From NCBI RefSeq assembly GCF_900187945.1, contig NZ_FYEH01000005.1:186001-250000 (forward strand): a stretch of 64,000 nt of DNA. Reading direction: 5' to 3'. Source of the stretch: Arboricoccus pini (GTDB taxonomy: Bacteria > Pseudomonadota > Alphaproteobacteria > Geminicoccales > Geminicoccaceae). Made by a program: the position numbers and the translations under genes. Of this stretch, positions 53,617 to 63,875 are shown piece by piece (within the stretch, counting starts at the first letter, position 1; each line of letters starts with the position of its first letter). The notes under the pieces are model-generated. The model ran no database searches. It had not been told where the DNA came from and saw nothing but the letters and a program-made list of their open reading frames with translations.

Positions 53617-55520
53617 TACGTGTTCACCTTGGCTTCGTGGGTAACTGCGAGAAGTGTGAATGGCTCGGGACTGTCTTGCTCGATACGCCAGGGAGGGCCG
53701 TCCAGGGGCCGCCGCCAGCCGAAGGCGCGCATGTGGTTGTCCTGAACAGCCGAGGCGCTCTCAGGCTTAAGCTGTTTCAAGCCATTTCCCGCATCGAGCA
53801 TCACTGTTGCCGTTGCCGCCGATCGAGCGGTGACAGCTACAGTGCGATAGATCGTATCAAGTGCCAGGCCGTTATTTCCCCCAGCGATCGGCATCGCTTC
53901 GGCGACATGCGAAAACCTCAGGCCGCATTCAATTCGCGTGACGGCTTCAGAAAGCGTCAAGGTGCCGGACGTGAGACTGGTGTCCGCGATGAAGCGGCCA
54001 TTGCTCGTGACGGTCACATTGTTCCCGGAAAGAAGGTCCAGACCGGTCCACTGGACCGTAGGTGCCGCTGCAGTCTGTATCAGAGTTTGATCCATGCTGA
54101 GCGCATCATTGAACCTTTGAAGAAAGCACCTTCCAGCGCGGCGAATGACGAGGAACAGGCCATCGGCGGTCGCGAGGATTGCCGTCGCCGATCCCGCCAA
54201 AACATGCTGAGCCCAAGCCGCTACATTGCTGTTTCGGTCGATCGTTACCGTGACCAAAACTCCATCGGCGCGGACGATGCAAAGCAGCCGACGCCCGCCG
54301 TCGAACGCCATGTCGATGGGTTGGCTAAGCAGGTGGCGCGACAATATGGCGAGGTCGGCCGCCTGATAGGCATCTTCGGTGTTGGTGTAGAGAAATTCGC
54401 GCAGCTCGCTACCGCTGCCGCTAACGAAGAGAGTGGCGCCGTCAACGCTCAGGGGCGGCACATATGCCGATGCCAGCGATCCGACGGTAGTTTGCAAATT
54501 AACTTCGACATTAGCGGGCGTGATCGGGTCTCCGCTGATGATCCATTCGCCAACGGCGGTGAACACCTGGAGATGCCTGTTGGACAGAAGTCCGATGATC
54601 CGATGGTAACGCTCTCCTGTCAGTCGAAAGGCCAGGGCCTCGTCGTCCAGCCCGGTCCCCATGTCGAAGTCAAAATAGGCACCGCTGCGCGACATCCAGA
54701 TCTGGTCTGGCGCATCGCGGCTGCCGCCGATAATGAGGCGGTTTTGGTGCATGGCCACCGCAACCGGCCAGCCGCGTGCGGCGCTGAATGCCTCCTCGCC
54801 CCAGTCGACTGTGGCCCTGCCGTCGATCAGGGCTTCGTCGGTCAGCGCGGTAACCCTTGCCGAATCGAGCACATTGTTGATCGTGAGCTGCCGCCCCTTG
54901 ATCTTGAGGCGACAATTCAAGTGTGCGGCGGTAAACATCGGTACGGAAGCCTTGACGACAACCTGCACGCCTGCGGCGATCGCCTGCGTTTCGTCGCCGG
55001 TCAAAATAGGCTGCAGTGCGATTTCAATGTCGCTGAACTGCATGAATGGCTTGTGGGTGAGGGGCGTCCCGGCCACGCCGATGGCGGAGGAGAACGGGAA
55101 CGAACTCAATTCCCAGGCCCCCGTCGAATTACGGAAAAGCTGCCGTGGCTCGACATCCGGGTGGCATAGCAACAAGGTGTCACGCCGCCGCGCCCAGCGG
55201 ACATTGGCGGCCTGGGCTGCGCTCCAGGGCGAGGTCAGCGTTTGATAAAATCCGTCAGCACGCCAGATCCAGAGGATATTGGCGCCTATGCCTATTAGGA
55301 CCCTGCTGTCGGGCAGTTCCACGTCGAGAAGGCGGTACGTGGGCGAGATCTCGCGAAGGAGTTCCGTCCCTGGTCTGCGCGTAACCCCGCCGCCCGGCAG
55401 AACGATGAGATTGACGAGCTTTGCGGCGCCTTGCTGAAAGGCTTGAATGTCGATGCGACCATAGACCCTTGGATCGATTTCCCCTGAGGTAAAGCTCGTT
55501 TGCGTGGTGACGGCCGACAT
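53616..55520 (-). CDS. Tail tubular protein B-like
   Basis: 634 residues. Starts TQTSFTSGEIDPRVYGRIDIQAFQQGAAKLVNLIVLPGGGVTRRPGTE, the standard N-terminus of podovirus tail tubular/nozzle proteins, followed by a beta-propeller-like body (TGERYHRIIGLLSNRHLQVFTAVGEWIISG). Forms the tail nozzle. ATG 55520 overlaps the previous stop as TGATG. Full-length. Confidence 0.85.
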   Translation of the reverse strand: MSAVTTQTSFTSGEIDPRVYGRIDIQAFQQGAAKLVNLIVLPGGGVTRRPGTELLREISPTYRLLDVELPDSRVLIGIGANILWIWRADGFYQTLTSPWSAAQAANVRWARRRDTLLLCHPDVEPRQLFRNSTGAWELSSFPFSSAIGVAGTPLTHKPFMQFSDIEIALQPILTGDETQAIAAGVQVVVKASVPMFTAAHLNCRLKIKGRQLTINNVLDSARVTALTDEALIDGRATVDWGEEAFSAARGWPVAVAMHQNRLIIGGSRDAPDQIWMSRSGAYFDFDMGTGLDDEALAFRLTGERYHRIIGLLSNRHLQVFTAVGEWIISGDPITPANVEVNLQTTVGSLASAYVPPLSVDGATLFVSGSGSELREFLYTNTEDAYQAADLAILSRHLLSQPIDMAFDGGRRLLCIVRADGVLVTVTIDRNSNVAAWAQHVLAGSATAILATADGLFLVIRRAGRCFLQRFNDALSMDQTLIQTAAAPTVQWTGLDLLSGNNVTVTSNGRFIADTSLTSGTLTLSEAVTRIECGLRFSHVAEAMPIAGGNNGLALDTIYRTVAVTARSAATATVMLDAGNGLKQLKPESASAVQDNHMRAFGWRRPLDGPPWRIEQDSPEPFTLLAVTHEAKVNT

Positions 55521-56082
55521 CAAAACCTCACATTGATGAGGGTAAAGTCATCAATTGCCGGCGGCGTCGACTGTTGGCTGTCAACAAGCCTCGCCAGGCG
55601 AAGCTCTGCCGAGGCCAACTTTTGGAGAACGTCAGCGCGGCTGGCGTTTTCGGTGATAGGCAGTGCGAGCTCGGCGGCCACACGGGCTACCAGCGCAGAG
55701 ATGAAATGCGCCGGATACTCCGAGGTGTCCGGACGACGTTGGTAGGTCAGAGTCACGGTATCGGAGGCGGCTCGTAGCCGATTGCCGACGATGCGATAGA
55801 CCAGCCCCGACTGAGGGTCCCAGGGCCAGCCGAGATGGTCCGCAAGAGATCCGTCGGCAGGACGAATGCATACCCATTCTCCACCGACACGCTCGGATCC
55901 TGAGTGAGCTGGGCCTCGGCGATGGTGAAGTCCCAAGGATGGCAGCTGAGCAGTGCGTCGCGCGCAACCGGATAGAGGCGAGATGCGATGAGCGACTCGG
56001 TGGTGCTGTCGTTAAGGCTGGTGATCGGAGCTGCCCCTAGCTTGACCAGCGCCGCAGAGCAAAGATCCGCTTCCGTAGACAT
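55520..56082 (-). pseudogene. Tail tubular protein A-like, frameshifted
   Basis: MSTEADLCSAALVKLGAAPITSLND and YPVARDALLSCHPWDFTIA from ATG 56082 match the head-tail joining TTA family. Around 55825-55850 the frame changes and the rest (PQSGLVYRIVGNRLRAASDTVTLTYQRRP ... NVRF) is in the neighbouring frame. About 187 residues if repaired. Confidence 0.75.
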
Positions 56083-56197
56083 GGGGCTCCTTTCGACGGC
56101 GCTGGTCAGCGCGTCACGTCTTCAGTTCGAGAGCGAGGGATGGCTGTCCGGACCGGGCGCGGTGCGACCGGGAGACAGAATTTGCCGCTGATCTGGC

Positions 56198-56491
56198 TCA
56201 GTCGGTATTCGTGCTGCCGAATGCCGTAAGGTCCGCGACATCGACGACGCCGTTGACGTTCGAGACGACCACCATGACGCCATTTTCGCCCACAGCCATG
56301 GGCGTTCCGTTGGTGCTGAACGCGACACTGGCGTTGATGAAGACAAAATCACCCGCCCGCAACATGTTGGCGGCGTCGTTAAAGTATCCACTAGTATCAA
56401 CAACCGCAGAGATATCTGCGGTCTTGTAATGCCAGAGTGTGAATCCGTTCGCGTAGGCGAGGGCGCTCAGGTTTTTTGAGGTATAGGCCAT
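56198..56491 (-). CDS. Small head decoration-like phage protein
   Basis: 97 residues from ATG 56491. AYTSKNLSALAYANGFTLWHYKTAD and VFINASVAFSTNG, beta-rich; proteins with this start follow the capsid gene in many alphaproteobacterial prophages. Three bases separate it from the capsid stop. Confidence 0.65.
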   Translation of the reverse strand: MAYTSKNLSALAYANGFTLWHYKTADISAVVDTSGYFNDAANMLRAGDFVFINASVAFSTNGTPMAVGENGVMVVVSNVNGVVDVADLTAFGSTNTD

Positions 56492-56493
56492 GA

Positions 56494-57315
56494 TCAAGCC
56501 TCCTTCGCCAGCATGGTCACGACAGCGTCAGTGTCGATCAGCGTGGCGCCCTGCGACATCGAGTTTGAGACGAAATGAGCAGCGCGGTCACCGTGCCAGG
56601 TGATGTCAACCGTCACGTCCTGACCGATGGCATGACCAACGGCGCTTTTATGATACCAGAAGCATTTGCGGATCCCCGAAGCGTCGATCGGCAGCCCGCT
56701 ATGAGGCAGCCAGATCGTGCCGAGCCAGCGCTTCGCCTGCGCTCCGCGCCAAGGTAGCTCCTCGTCGCCGATATAGTCGGAACTGGAGAATTCTTGCAGG
56801 CTCAAAAGATCGGACCATTGCTTCCAGCCAATGATTGCGTAACGCTGTCCATCATCCGGCACGTCGCTTTTGCCCAGTGCCTCGAACCCCGCCAAGACGA
56901 CTTCCTTGGTAAGACCCGAGGTTCCCGCGCCCACAATCTTCGGCGCGCTGGCCAGTGCGCTGATGATCATTTCGTCGGTCTTGCGGCCAAGCGCGTAGGC
57001 GCCAGCATTAGTGAGGATCTGGCGCTCGTCGATGTTAATCTTGAGCTCGTCCAAACGGTCGACCCAGTCGCCGGCGTAAAAATCCTGGAGCGTCGCCTCG
57101 GCGGTGCCGTGGTCGACGTTCATGACCGGTACTGTCCCGTGACGCGATTTGGTGGCCGCGGAACCTTTGCCGACCTTTTGGAAGGTCGTCGAAGTCCCTT
57201 GGACGCCATTCTTTAGCCGAACGGTCGCACGCAGCTTCGAGCCTTGACGCTGATAAGCTTCGTGAACCTCTCGCTCGAACTGTTTGATAAAGGCATTCTC
57301 GATCGTCGTTGACAT
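56494..57315 (-). CDS. Major capsid protein
   Basis: 273 residues. HK97-fold-type phage capsid (Phage_capsid_2-like): ENAFIKQFEREVHEAYQRQGSKLRATVRLKN, FYAGDWVDRLDELKINID, ALGRKTDEMIISAL and a C-terminal VTVDITWHGDRAAHFVSNSMSQGA. Intact. Follows the scaffold-like gene and precedes the decoration-like one, the standard head order. Confidence 0.82.
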   Translation of the reverse strand: MSTTIENAFIKQFEREVHEAYQRQGSKLRATVRLKNGVQGTSTTFQKVGKGSAATKSRHGTVPVMNVDHGTAEATLQDFYAGDWVDRLDELKINIDERQILTNAGAYALGRKTDEMIISALASAPKIVGAGTSGLTKEVVLAGFEALGKSDVPDDGQRYAIIGWKQWSDLLSLQEFSSSDYIGDEELPWRGAQAKRWLGTIWLPHSGLPIDASGIRKCFWYHKSAVGHAIGQDVTVDITWHGDRAAHFVSNSMSQGATLIDTDAVVTMLAKEA

Positions 57316-57439
57316 GGATAGGCTGCCTCAGCCGTTATTAGTTGGAAGTGCTGGCGATCGGCCGCAATTGTCCCCGCAGCGCCGATTGGCCGGCGCTGCA
57401 ACGAGATGCGTGAGAACAAGGCTGCCGTTTGGGCGAAGG

Positions 57440-58231
57440 CTAGCGCCGGTAAAGTCTTTTGAAGCCGGCGGTGACCTGCGCAACAAAATCATGGTCGCGA
57501 TCGCGCCAGTAGCGGGGATCCTTGACCATCTCGTTGAGGGCGGTTTCGTCGAGATCCGCTAAGCTCGCGTCGGTTGATCCGACTAGCTGCGGTTCCTAGG
57601 ACCGCATCATCTGGTGCATCGCATGGATCCCCTCGGGATCGCTTGCGAGGGCGGTATAGACCTGCGGTGCCAAGTTGGCCCGGCCCCAAGTTCGCAGTTG
57701 CTGCGCGGTGCGTGCCCAAGCCTCCGCCCCGCCGAAATCCTGGCTCAGGCGAGCGACATGTTGCGCAGCTTGATTGTCCCAGGCAACATTTTCGATGAGA
57801 GGTACGAGGACTTCGGCTGCTAGATTATAGACGATCTGGGCCTGCTCCTGGCTCAAGCCCGCGTGGCGCAACTTAAGGTTGACGTCTTCGTTCGAGGCCA
57901 AGAGTGGGTGGGGTGGCTCGATCTCGTAAGGGTGACCGCAATCCGCAAGTTCGTTGGGCCCATTTGGGTTGATGGACGTTGCGGCCTCGTCGGAGATCAA
58001 AGGCACGGGATCTTCCTCGCTTGGCAGGGTCGCCAAAAGGTCCAGATGCGCCCTCAGCAACTTATCAGTGAGGACCGCGCCGCGTTCGGCATCCCAGAAG
58101 ATCTCGGGCACGTTAGCTGGCCGGATTGGCTGCGCTGTCGTTGCCCCCAGCTCTGCCGTCACTCCCTCATCTGAAGCCGCAGCCGATGCTTCCGACGGCT
58201 CAACCGCGTTGTTCGATACAAGCTCGTTCAT
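57440..58231 (-). CDS. Scaffold-like phage protein interrupted by an in-frame amber codon
   Basis: ATG 58231. The first product (211 residues) ends at TAG 57596-57598 after HQMMRS. Reading through in the same frame gives a further ~50 residues including LADLDETALNEMVKDPRYWRDRDHDFVAQVTAGFKRLYRR and a TAG at 57440, a tail that related phage proteins normally have as one chain. So either a nonsense mutation or amber readthrough. N-terminal part acidic and helical, placed between Bbp19-like and capsid genes, fitting a scaffolding/head-assembly role. Confidence 0.65.
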
Positions 58232-58255
58232 GCGATGTTCCATCGTTCGATGCCA

Positions 58256-58525
58256 TCAACCGTGTATCGACATTTTTGCTGGTCCTAGACCCGCGCGGCC
58301 GCGCTCGATCATGGCTATGATGTGCGCCACCACGCTGCGCTGCCCTTCGAGATGCCAAAGCTCGGCGTCGCGTGCGCTCGGTACCAGGCGCCGCTCGAGG
58401 TAAAGGCGACGAAGTGCCGTCAGGACCTGATGGCCTTCGGTGCCGCTGAAGCAGCGCGCGAAGGCGACCGGAAGATCGTCCATGCTTCGGCGATCCTGCG
58501 CTTGGGGATGCATCGCGTTCCTCAT
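58256..58525 (-). CDS. Bbp19-like small phage protein
   Basis: 89 residues. ARCFSGTEGHQVLTALRRLYLERRL and AELWHLEGQRSVVAHIIAMIERG match the small phage protein family named after Bordetella phage Bbp19, found between portal and scaffold. Start ATG 58525 overlaps the portal stop (ATGA). The longer open frame upstream is inside the portal gene and not used. Confidence 0.75.
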   Translation of the reverse strand: MRNAMHPQAQDRRSMDDLPVAFARCFSGTEGHQVLTALRRLYLERRLVPSARDAELWHLEGQRSVVAHIIAMIERGRAGLGPAKMSIHG

Positions 58526-60018
58526 TTTAGAAGACCGTCGACGACATTGTGGATGATATCCGAGGCCATTATTCGGTCCTGGCGGACCAGTTCGCCCGGT
58601 ACGCCCAGGCTTCTTGCGAGCCAACCGGCTGCCGCTGCTGGATCGGTCACTGCCAGGGCCTCGGAACCCATTTGTTTCAGCGTCTCGAGCCAAAGGAGCA
58701 CATTGGTCACATCCTGTCGGGCCTGCGCGCGCGCCAGCGGCAAGCGATAGTCGAGTTCGACATGGCGACCATCGATCGCGATATCGGGGATCTCGGCGCG
58801 GCGCCGAAGAATCAGGAGTGCCCGATCGACAAGCGGCGTCACAAGCTCGGCTTGGAGCCGGCCAAACACAGCACCAAGCAGCCGGGACGTTTCGGCACTT
58901 CGTTCGGTGACTTCTGTGGCAGTCATTCGGCTGTCGGCTACCGGGCCCAGGCGATCGACCAAAAGCGTATGGCGAATGCGACTCCGCAGGTCATCGAGGA
59001 TCAGATCCGATACGTCGAAGCGCCCGGGTGCTTGCAATGGGGTGAGGCCGGACGAACCTACAGCTTTCGGAATGATCGTGCCCGGGGCGAGCTTGATGTT
59101 CGCAGGGTTGATCACCCCGTCATCATCGCAAAGCCATATCCCGGACGCGGCAATCGATGCGTTCTTGAGAACGAGTTCGACGACCTTGTTTGCCGTTTTA
59201 ATGTCAGGAAGAGCGGTCATCACGGGCGATCGGCCATAGACTTCGCCTGCCATCTTCATCCAGCGAAAGGTAATGAACGGCGAACGATCAAAGCGGCCTT
59301 TGCGCAGGAGCGCCGAGCTGCGCTCTGCCTCACCAATTCCGGGGAGATAGGCCACATAGAGGCAGCCGTCAGGTTCATTGATGACAGCCTCGACCACGGC
59401 AAACGTAGCGTCGGCTTGGCTGCGGGCGGCATCGAGAACGCTTTCTGGCAGTGCTGCTTCCGGAAACACCCGCTGCAGGCCGCCTATCGTCAGCTTGGTT
59501 GCTCTGAACTGATGACGAACTTGACCGTTGTGGTCGCCGGAGAAAAACATCTCAGCTGCGGGCACGGCGTGAAATTGAAAGGCCGAGAGGCTCCCGGGTG
59601 CTGCCTCCGTGAACATCAAGGTGGCGGTGCCGATCGTGGCAAGGTCCAAAAGTGCTTGATGCATTTCGACGGCAAAGTTCGACCGATCGAAGTGACCCTT
59701 TATGCGATCGGCTACACCGTCGAGGCTTTCGCCGAAGATGCCGCGATCCGCGGGCGCAATTTCCTGACCCGGCCGGAGGCCGAACCATTGCGACCAGGGC
59801 GGCGTGAGTTCCGCCAGCAAGCTTGCTGCCAGCTGCTCGACGGCGTCCGCAGCCGTTCCGTCGAACAGCCGCTCGTTTGTCTCCTGTTCACGACCTGCCG
59901 TACCGAATCCGGCGCCACGCTGCGGGAGAGTGTAGGCATAGCAGTCGCGCCAGTTGCTTTCGAAAGAAGAGCGCTGGTTTCGCGCCCTCCGAAGCGTAGC
60001 GTTCAGCTGGTCGAGCAT
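58522..60018 (-). CDS. Head-tail connector (portal) protein
   Basis: 498 residues. T7 gp8-like portal through which DNA enters the capsid. Seen: LNATLRRARNQRSSFESNWRDCYAYTLPQ, DGTAADAVEQLAASLLAELTPPWSQWFGLRPG, ITFRWMKMAGEVYGRSPVM and RMTATEVTERSAE, all typical positions. ATG 60018 has ggaaag 7 bases upstream and is preferred over ATG 60033. Confidence 0.87.
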   Translation of the reverse strand: MLDQLNATLRRARNQRSSFESNWRDCYAYTLPQRGAGFGTAGREQETNERLFDGTAADAVEQLAASLLAELTPPWSQWFGLRPGQEIAPADRGIFGESLDGVADRIKGHFDRSNFAVEMHQALLDLATIGTATLMFTEAAPGSLSAFQFHAVPAAEMFFSGDHNGQVRHQFRATKLTIGGLQRVFPEAALPESVLDAARSQADATFAVVEAVINEPDGCLYVAYLPGIGEAERSSALLRKGRFDRSPFITFRWMKMAGEVYGRSPVMTALPDIKTANKVVELVLKNASIAASGIWLCDDDGVINPANIKLAPGTIIPKAVGSSGLTPLQAPGRFDVSDLILDDLRSRIRHTLLVDRLGPVADSRMTATEVTERSAETSRLLGAVFGRLQAELVTPLVDRALLILRRRAEIPDIAIDGRHVELDYRLPLARAQARQDVTNVLLWLETLKQMGSEALAVTDPAAAAGWLARSLGVPGELVRQDRIMASDIIHNVVDGLLK

Positions 60019-60095
60019 CAAAGGGCTTTCCATTTGCTGTTGTCTACGAATATATTCCTATTATCAGATGTAGTCAATTCCTCTTTTGGTCAGGT

Positions 60096-60524
60096 TCAGC
60101 CGGGCTCGTTAAATTCCCGCCCGTCAAGCAGGCAGGCGTAAAGCTGATAGGGGGTCCATACAGCCGGAGCGCGAACCGCAAGCAGTCTTTTTACCAGCTC
60201 GACGCAACTCATGGGCCGGATAGAACTCTCGGCTGTCGTTGCCGTCGGCGCGCGCGCGCCTAAAAGCAACGTTCGTCCTGTGGCGCGATAATGATCAATC
60301 AGCGATTGTAGTTGGATATGCCTCAGTATCTCTAGCCGCACCGAACTTTTTAAGGGATCGATCAAGATCCAGTCATCTTCGTTTTCGATGAGGCAGAAGC
60401 AATGGCGGAAACCGGGGCGCAAAAGCCGCATCAAGCCCTTGGCAGACCGATCTTCGAAGACGATAAGAATCCTCGCGCTGTGTAGGTATCTCGGATCCGA
60501 ATAGGGGATGGGTCGCATAGCCAT
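60096..60524 (-). CDS. Phage-associated hypothetical, possibly papain/NlpC-like
   Basis: 142 residues from ATG 60524. RHCFCLIENEDDWILIDPLKSS places a His before a strand and SCVELVKRLLAVRAPAVWTPYQLY places a Cys at a helix start, the arrangement of permuted NlpC/P60-like peptidases; a catalytic role is inferred only. First gene of the phage operon, divergent from the repressor gene. Confidence 0.6.
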   Translation of the reverse strand: MAMRPIPYSDPRYLHSARILIVFEDRSAKGLMRLLRPGFRHCFCLIENEDDWILIDPLKSSVRLEILRHIQLQSLIDHYRATGRTLLLGARAPTATTAESSIRPMSCVELVKRLLAVRAPAVWTPYQLYACLLDGREFNEPG

Positions 60525-60526
60525 CA

Positions 60527-60595
60527 CGTTCGTTCGAGGAACAAATACCTAATGTCATCTGCATTAAATGTCAAGATGATGCACCTCGACGAACG
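60527..60595. promoter_or_regulatory. Inverted repeat in the divergent repressor/phage promoter region
   Basis: cgttcgttcgagg (60527-60539) and cctcgacgaacg (60584-60595) are near-perfect inverted copies 44 bases apart, bracketing the AT-rich core where both promoters must lie. Suits looping by a dimeric repressor, presumably the adjacent gene product. Confidence 0.5.
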
Positions 60596-60619
60596 GCCGG
60601 CAGAAAAAGGGGAAACGAT

Positions 60620-61252
60620 ATGCTGAGCCATAAGCAGGTATGGGACGCCATCGATAAACTGGCGGCCAAAAACCGATTATCGGCGTCCGCGCTGGCGAAA
60701 CGAGCCGGTCTTGATCCAACAACCTTCAACAAGAGCAAGCGAACAACGAAACAGGGAAAGGCGCGATGGCCGAGCACCGAGAGCGTATCCAAGATTTTGG
60801 AGGCCACCTCGACGCCCATGGCCGAGTTCGTTGGCTTGATGGCCGAAGAGGGCCAAGTGGCGAGATCGGGTCAACGCCTAAGATGCATCAACCTCGCGCG
60901 TCTTAGAAACGGCGAGGATGTCGACGTTAGCGGTTTTCTCAAAGCGTCTACGAGCGAGGATATCGAGTTTCCCGGAGTCGATGACGAAAACGCCTATGCG
61001 GTCGAGCTCGAAGAGGATCTGCAGCCACCTTTCTATCGGGCGGGCGACCATCTGATAATTGCACCGTCTGGAGGCGTCAGAAAGGGTGACCGTATTATAG
61101 GTCGCCTCAAGGATGGATCCCTGGTCGCCGGCACAATGATCCGCAGGAACTCGCAGCGCCTGGTGGTTCAGCCGTTTGTCGACCAACACGAAAACGCGAT
61201 TCCGAACGAGGAGCTATATTGGGTCGCGCGTATCGTCTGGGTAAGCCAGTAG
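60620..61252 (+). CDS. XRE-HTH/S24-fold repressor lacking protease residues
   Basis: 210 residues. N-terminal HTH (~14-60, RLSASALAKRAGLDPTTFNKSKR) and a C-terminal LexA/CI-like fold (YRAGDHLIIAPSGGVRKGDRIIGRLKDG). At the place of the usual GDSMEP serine it reads EEDLQPP, and the catalytic lysine strand reads LVAGTMIRR, so self-cleavage is unlikely. Could be the immunity repressor of the phage operon or a host regulator; such genes are common in alphaproteobacteria. Start ATG 60620 follows aaaaaggggaaa. Confidence 0.75.
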   Translation: MLSHKQVWDAIDKLAAKNRLSASALAKRAGLDPTTFNKSKRTTKQGKARWPSTESVSKILEATSTPMAEFVGLMAEEGQVARSGQRLRCINLARLRNGEDVDVSGFLKASTSEDIEFPGVDDENAYAVELEEDLQPPFYRAGDHLIIAPSGGVRKGDRIIGRLKDGSLVAGTMIRRNSQRLVVQPFVDQHENAIPNEELYWVARIVWVSQ

Positions 61253-61260
61253 GAACTGGG

Positions 61261-61305
61261 GCGCTGAACGTTGGCAGGCCCGCGAGGGAAGTCGAGGTTC
61301 AGCGC
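61261..61305 (+). terminator. Possible hairpin after the repressor gene
   Basis: Perfect 9-bp arms gcgctgaac (61261-61269) and gttcagcgc (61297-61305) with a 27-base loop, 9 bases after the stop codon. No T-tract follows, so a classic terminator is not certain. Confidence 0.4.
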
Positions 61306-61416
61306 AAGGTCAAAAAGTATGTCCGGCGAGATTGTCTGATGTTCGCCGCGAGTAGTCGATCCGGGGGGATCTTGCCGGAATTGCCCATCCGAGAACCGGC
61401 TGGCCGACGTGGGAAA

Positions 61417-61491
<75 letters not shown>

Positions 61492-61661
61492 ATCACGTCG
61501 TGGCGGCGCTAATAGGACACTTCGCACAGGCCCGCAAGTCCACCCAGGGCAAAAACAGGGCGTCGGCTTCCACCGAACTGCAGGGCTTCGCATTCGCTTG
61601 CCGGATGGCTATCATCTAAGCGAATGGGGTTGATCCAGCGATATGGGCGAAATCTTAACCG

Positions 61662-62585
61662 ATGAACATCGATGACGATCATCCCTTTCGTGAACTCTCG
61701 GTGGAATCGGGTGCGCTCCCGATTATTTTATCATCTCCTCATAGTGGAACTGAATTCCCGTTGGAGGCCGGCGTGGCGCTGGCTGTCTCCGACGATGAAC
61801 TGAAGGCGCTGGATGACGGGCCAACCGATGACCTTGTCGCAGCTGCGAGCGGGCTGGGCGCCAGCGTACTCTGTGCGAGGTATTCCCGAGCCTATGTCGA
61901 TCTCAATCGCAGCCCTTATGAGATCGATCCGGCTCATCTTGATCGGGAAGCTCTGCCACAGGACGCTAGTGTCACGCCGAAAGTTGAGGTGGGGTTAGGG
62001 GTCATACCGAGCAGGGTCGCTGGCAGGTTGATCTACGGCCGGCCGTTGAGCCTCTCGAATATCGATGCGCGACTACGTCGGGGCTATTATCCCTATCATG
62101 ATCGTCTGTGGCGGCTTGTTCAGGAACGTCGATCGGCAGGCGGTGGTGTAATCCTTGTGGATTGTCATTCGATGCCTTCCGAGGCGGCCTGCATGGCCGG
62201 ACAACGCGGGCCGGTCGATATCGCCGTAGGCGATCGGTTCGGCACCAGTGCGCATTCTTTACTTGTGCGAAGTGTCGTCGAACTTCTCGAACACGCCGGC
62301 CTTCGCGTCTCGCAGAATCGACCCTACGCGGGCGGATTCATAACGGAGCACTATGGTCGGCCTCATTGCGGTATGCATACAGTGCAATTGGAGATCCGGC
62401 GCGACCTATTCTATGACCGCGATACCCGGATCTTGTCGACCAAGGCAGGGATGCTTAGCCGGGTCCTATGCGATCTGGTGGTCGAGCTTTACCGCGTGCT
62501 GCAGGTCGTGCCCAGATCTGGCGAAAAAGCAGATGCGCCGATGCTGGCCAACCTCCCACGGCCCATAATGTTGGCTGCCGACTAG
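61662..62585 (+). CDS. N-formylglutamate amidohydrolase
   Basis: 307 residues. Hydrolyses N-formyl-L-glutamate to glutamate and formate (last step of one histidine-degradation route). Seen: LSSPHSGTEFP near residue 24, YSRAYVDLNRSPYEIDP, VDCHSMP near 166 and EHYG...HTVQLEIRRDLF, the FGase motifs. No hut genes are adjacent, so a role in other N-acyl-amino acid turnover is possible. Confidence 0.9.
   Translation: MNIDDDHPFRELSVESGALPIILSSPHSGTEFPLEAGVALAVSDDELKALDDGPTDDLVAAASGLGASVLCARYSRAYVDLNRSPYEIDPAHLDREALPQDASVTPKVEVGLGVIPSRVAGRLIYGRPLSLSNIDARLRRGYYPYHDRLWRLVQERRSAGGGVILVDCHSMPSEAACMAGQRGPVDIAVGDRFGTSAHSLLVRSVVELLEHAGLRVSQNRPYAGGFITEHYGRPHCGMHTVQLEIRRDLFYDRDTRILSTKAGMLSRVLCDLVVELYRVLQVVPRSGEKADAPMLANLPRPIMLAAD

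Positions 62586-63875
<1,290 letters not shown>

Noticed and set aside
53403-55169. 588-codon plus-strand frame opposite tail tubular B
   Set aside because: The minus strand encodes a full conserved phage protein; the plus translation has no features.
42560-58231. Genome-wide reassignment of TAG to Gln, suggested by two in-frame TAG codons
   Set aside because: TAG is used as a normal stop in this window, for example at the serine recombinase end; local decay explains the two cases.
58549-60141. 530-codon plus-strand frame opposite the portal gene
   Set aside because: Shadow of the portal gene.
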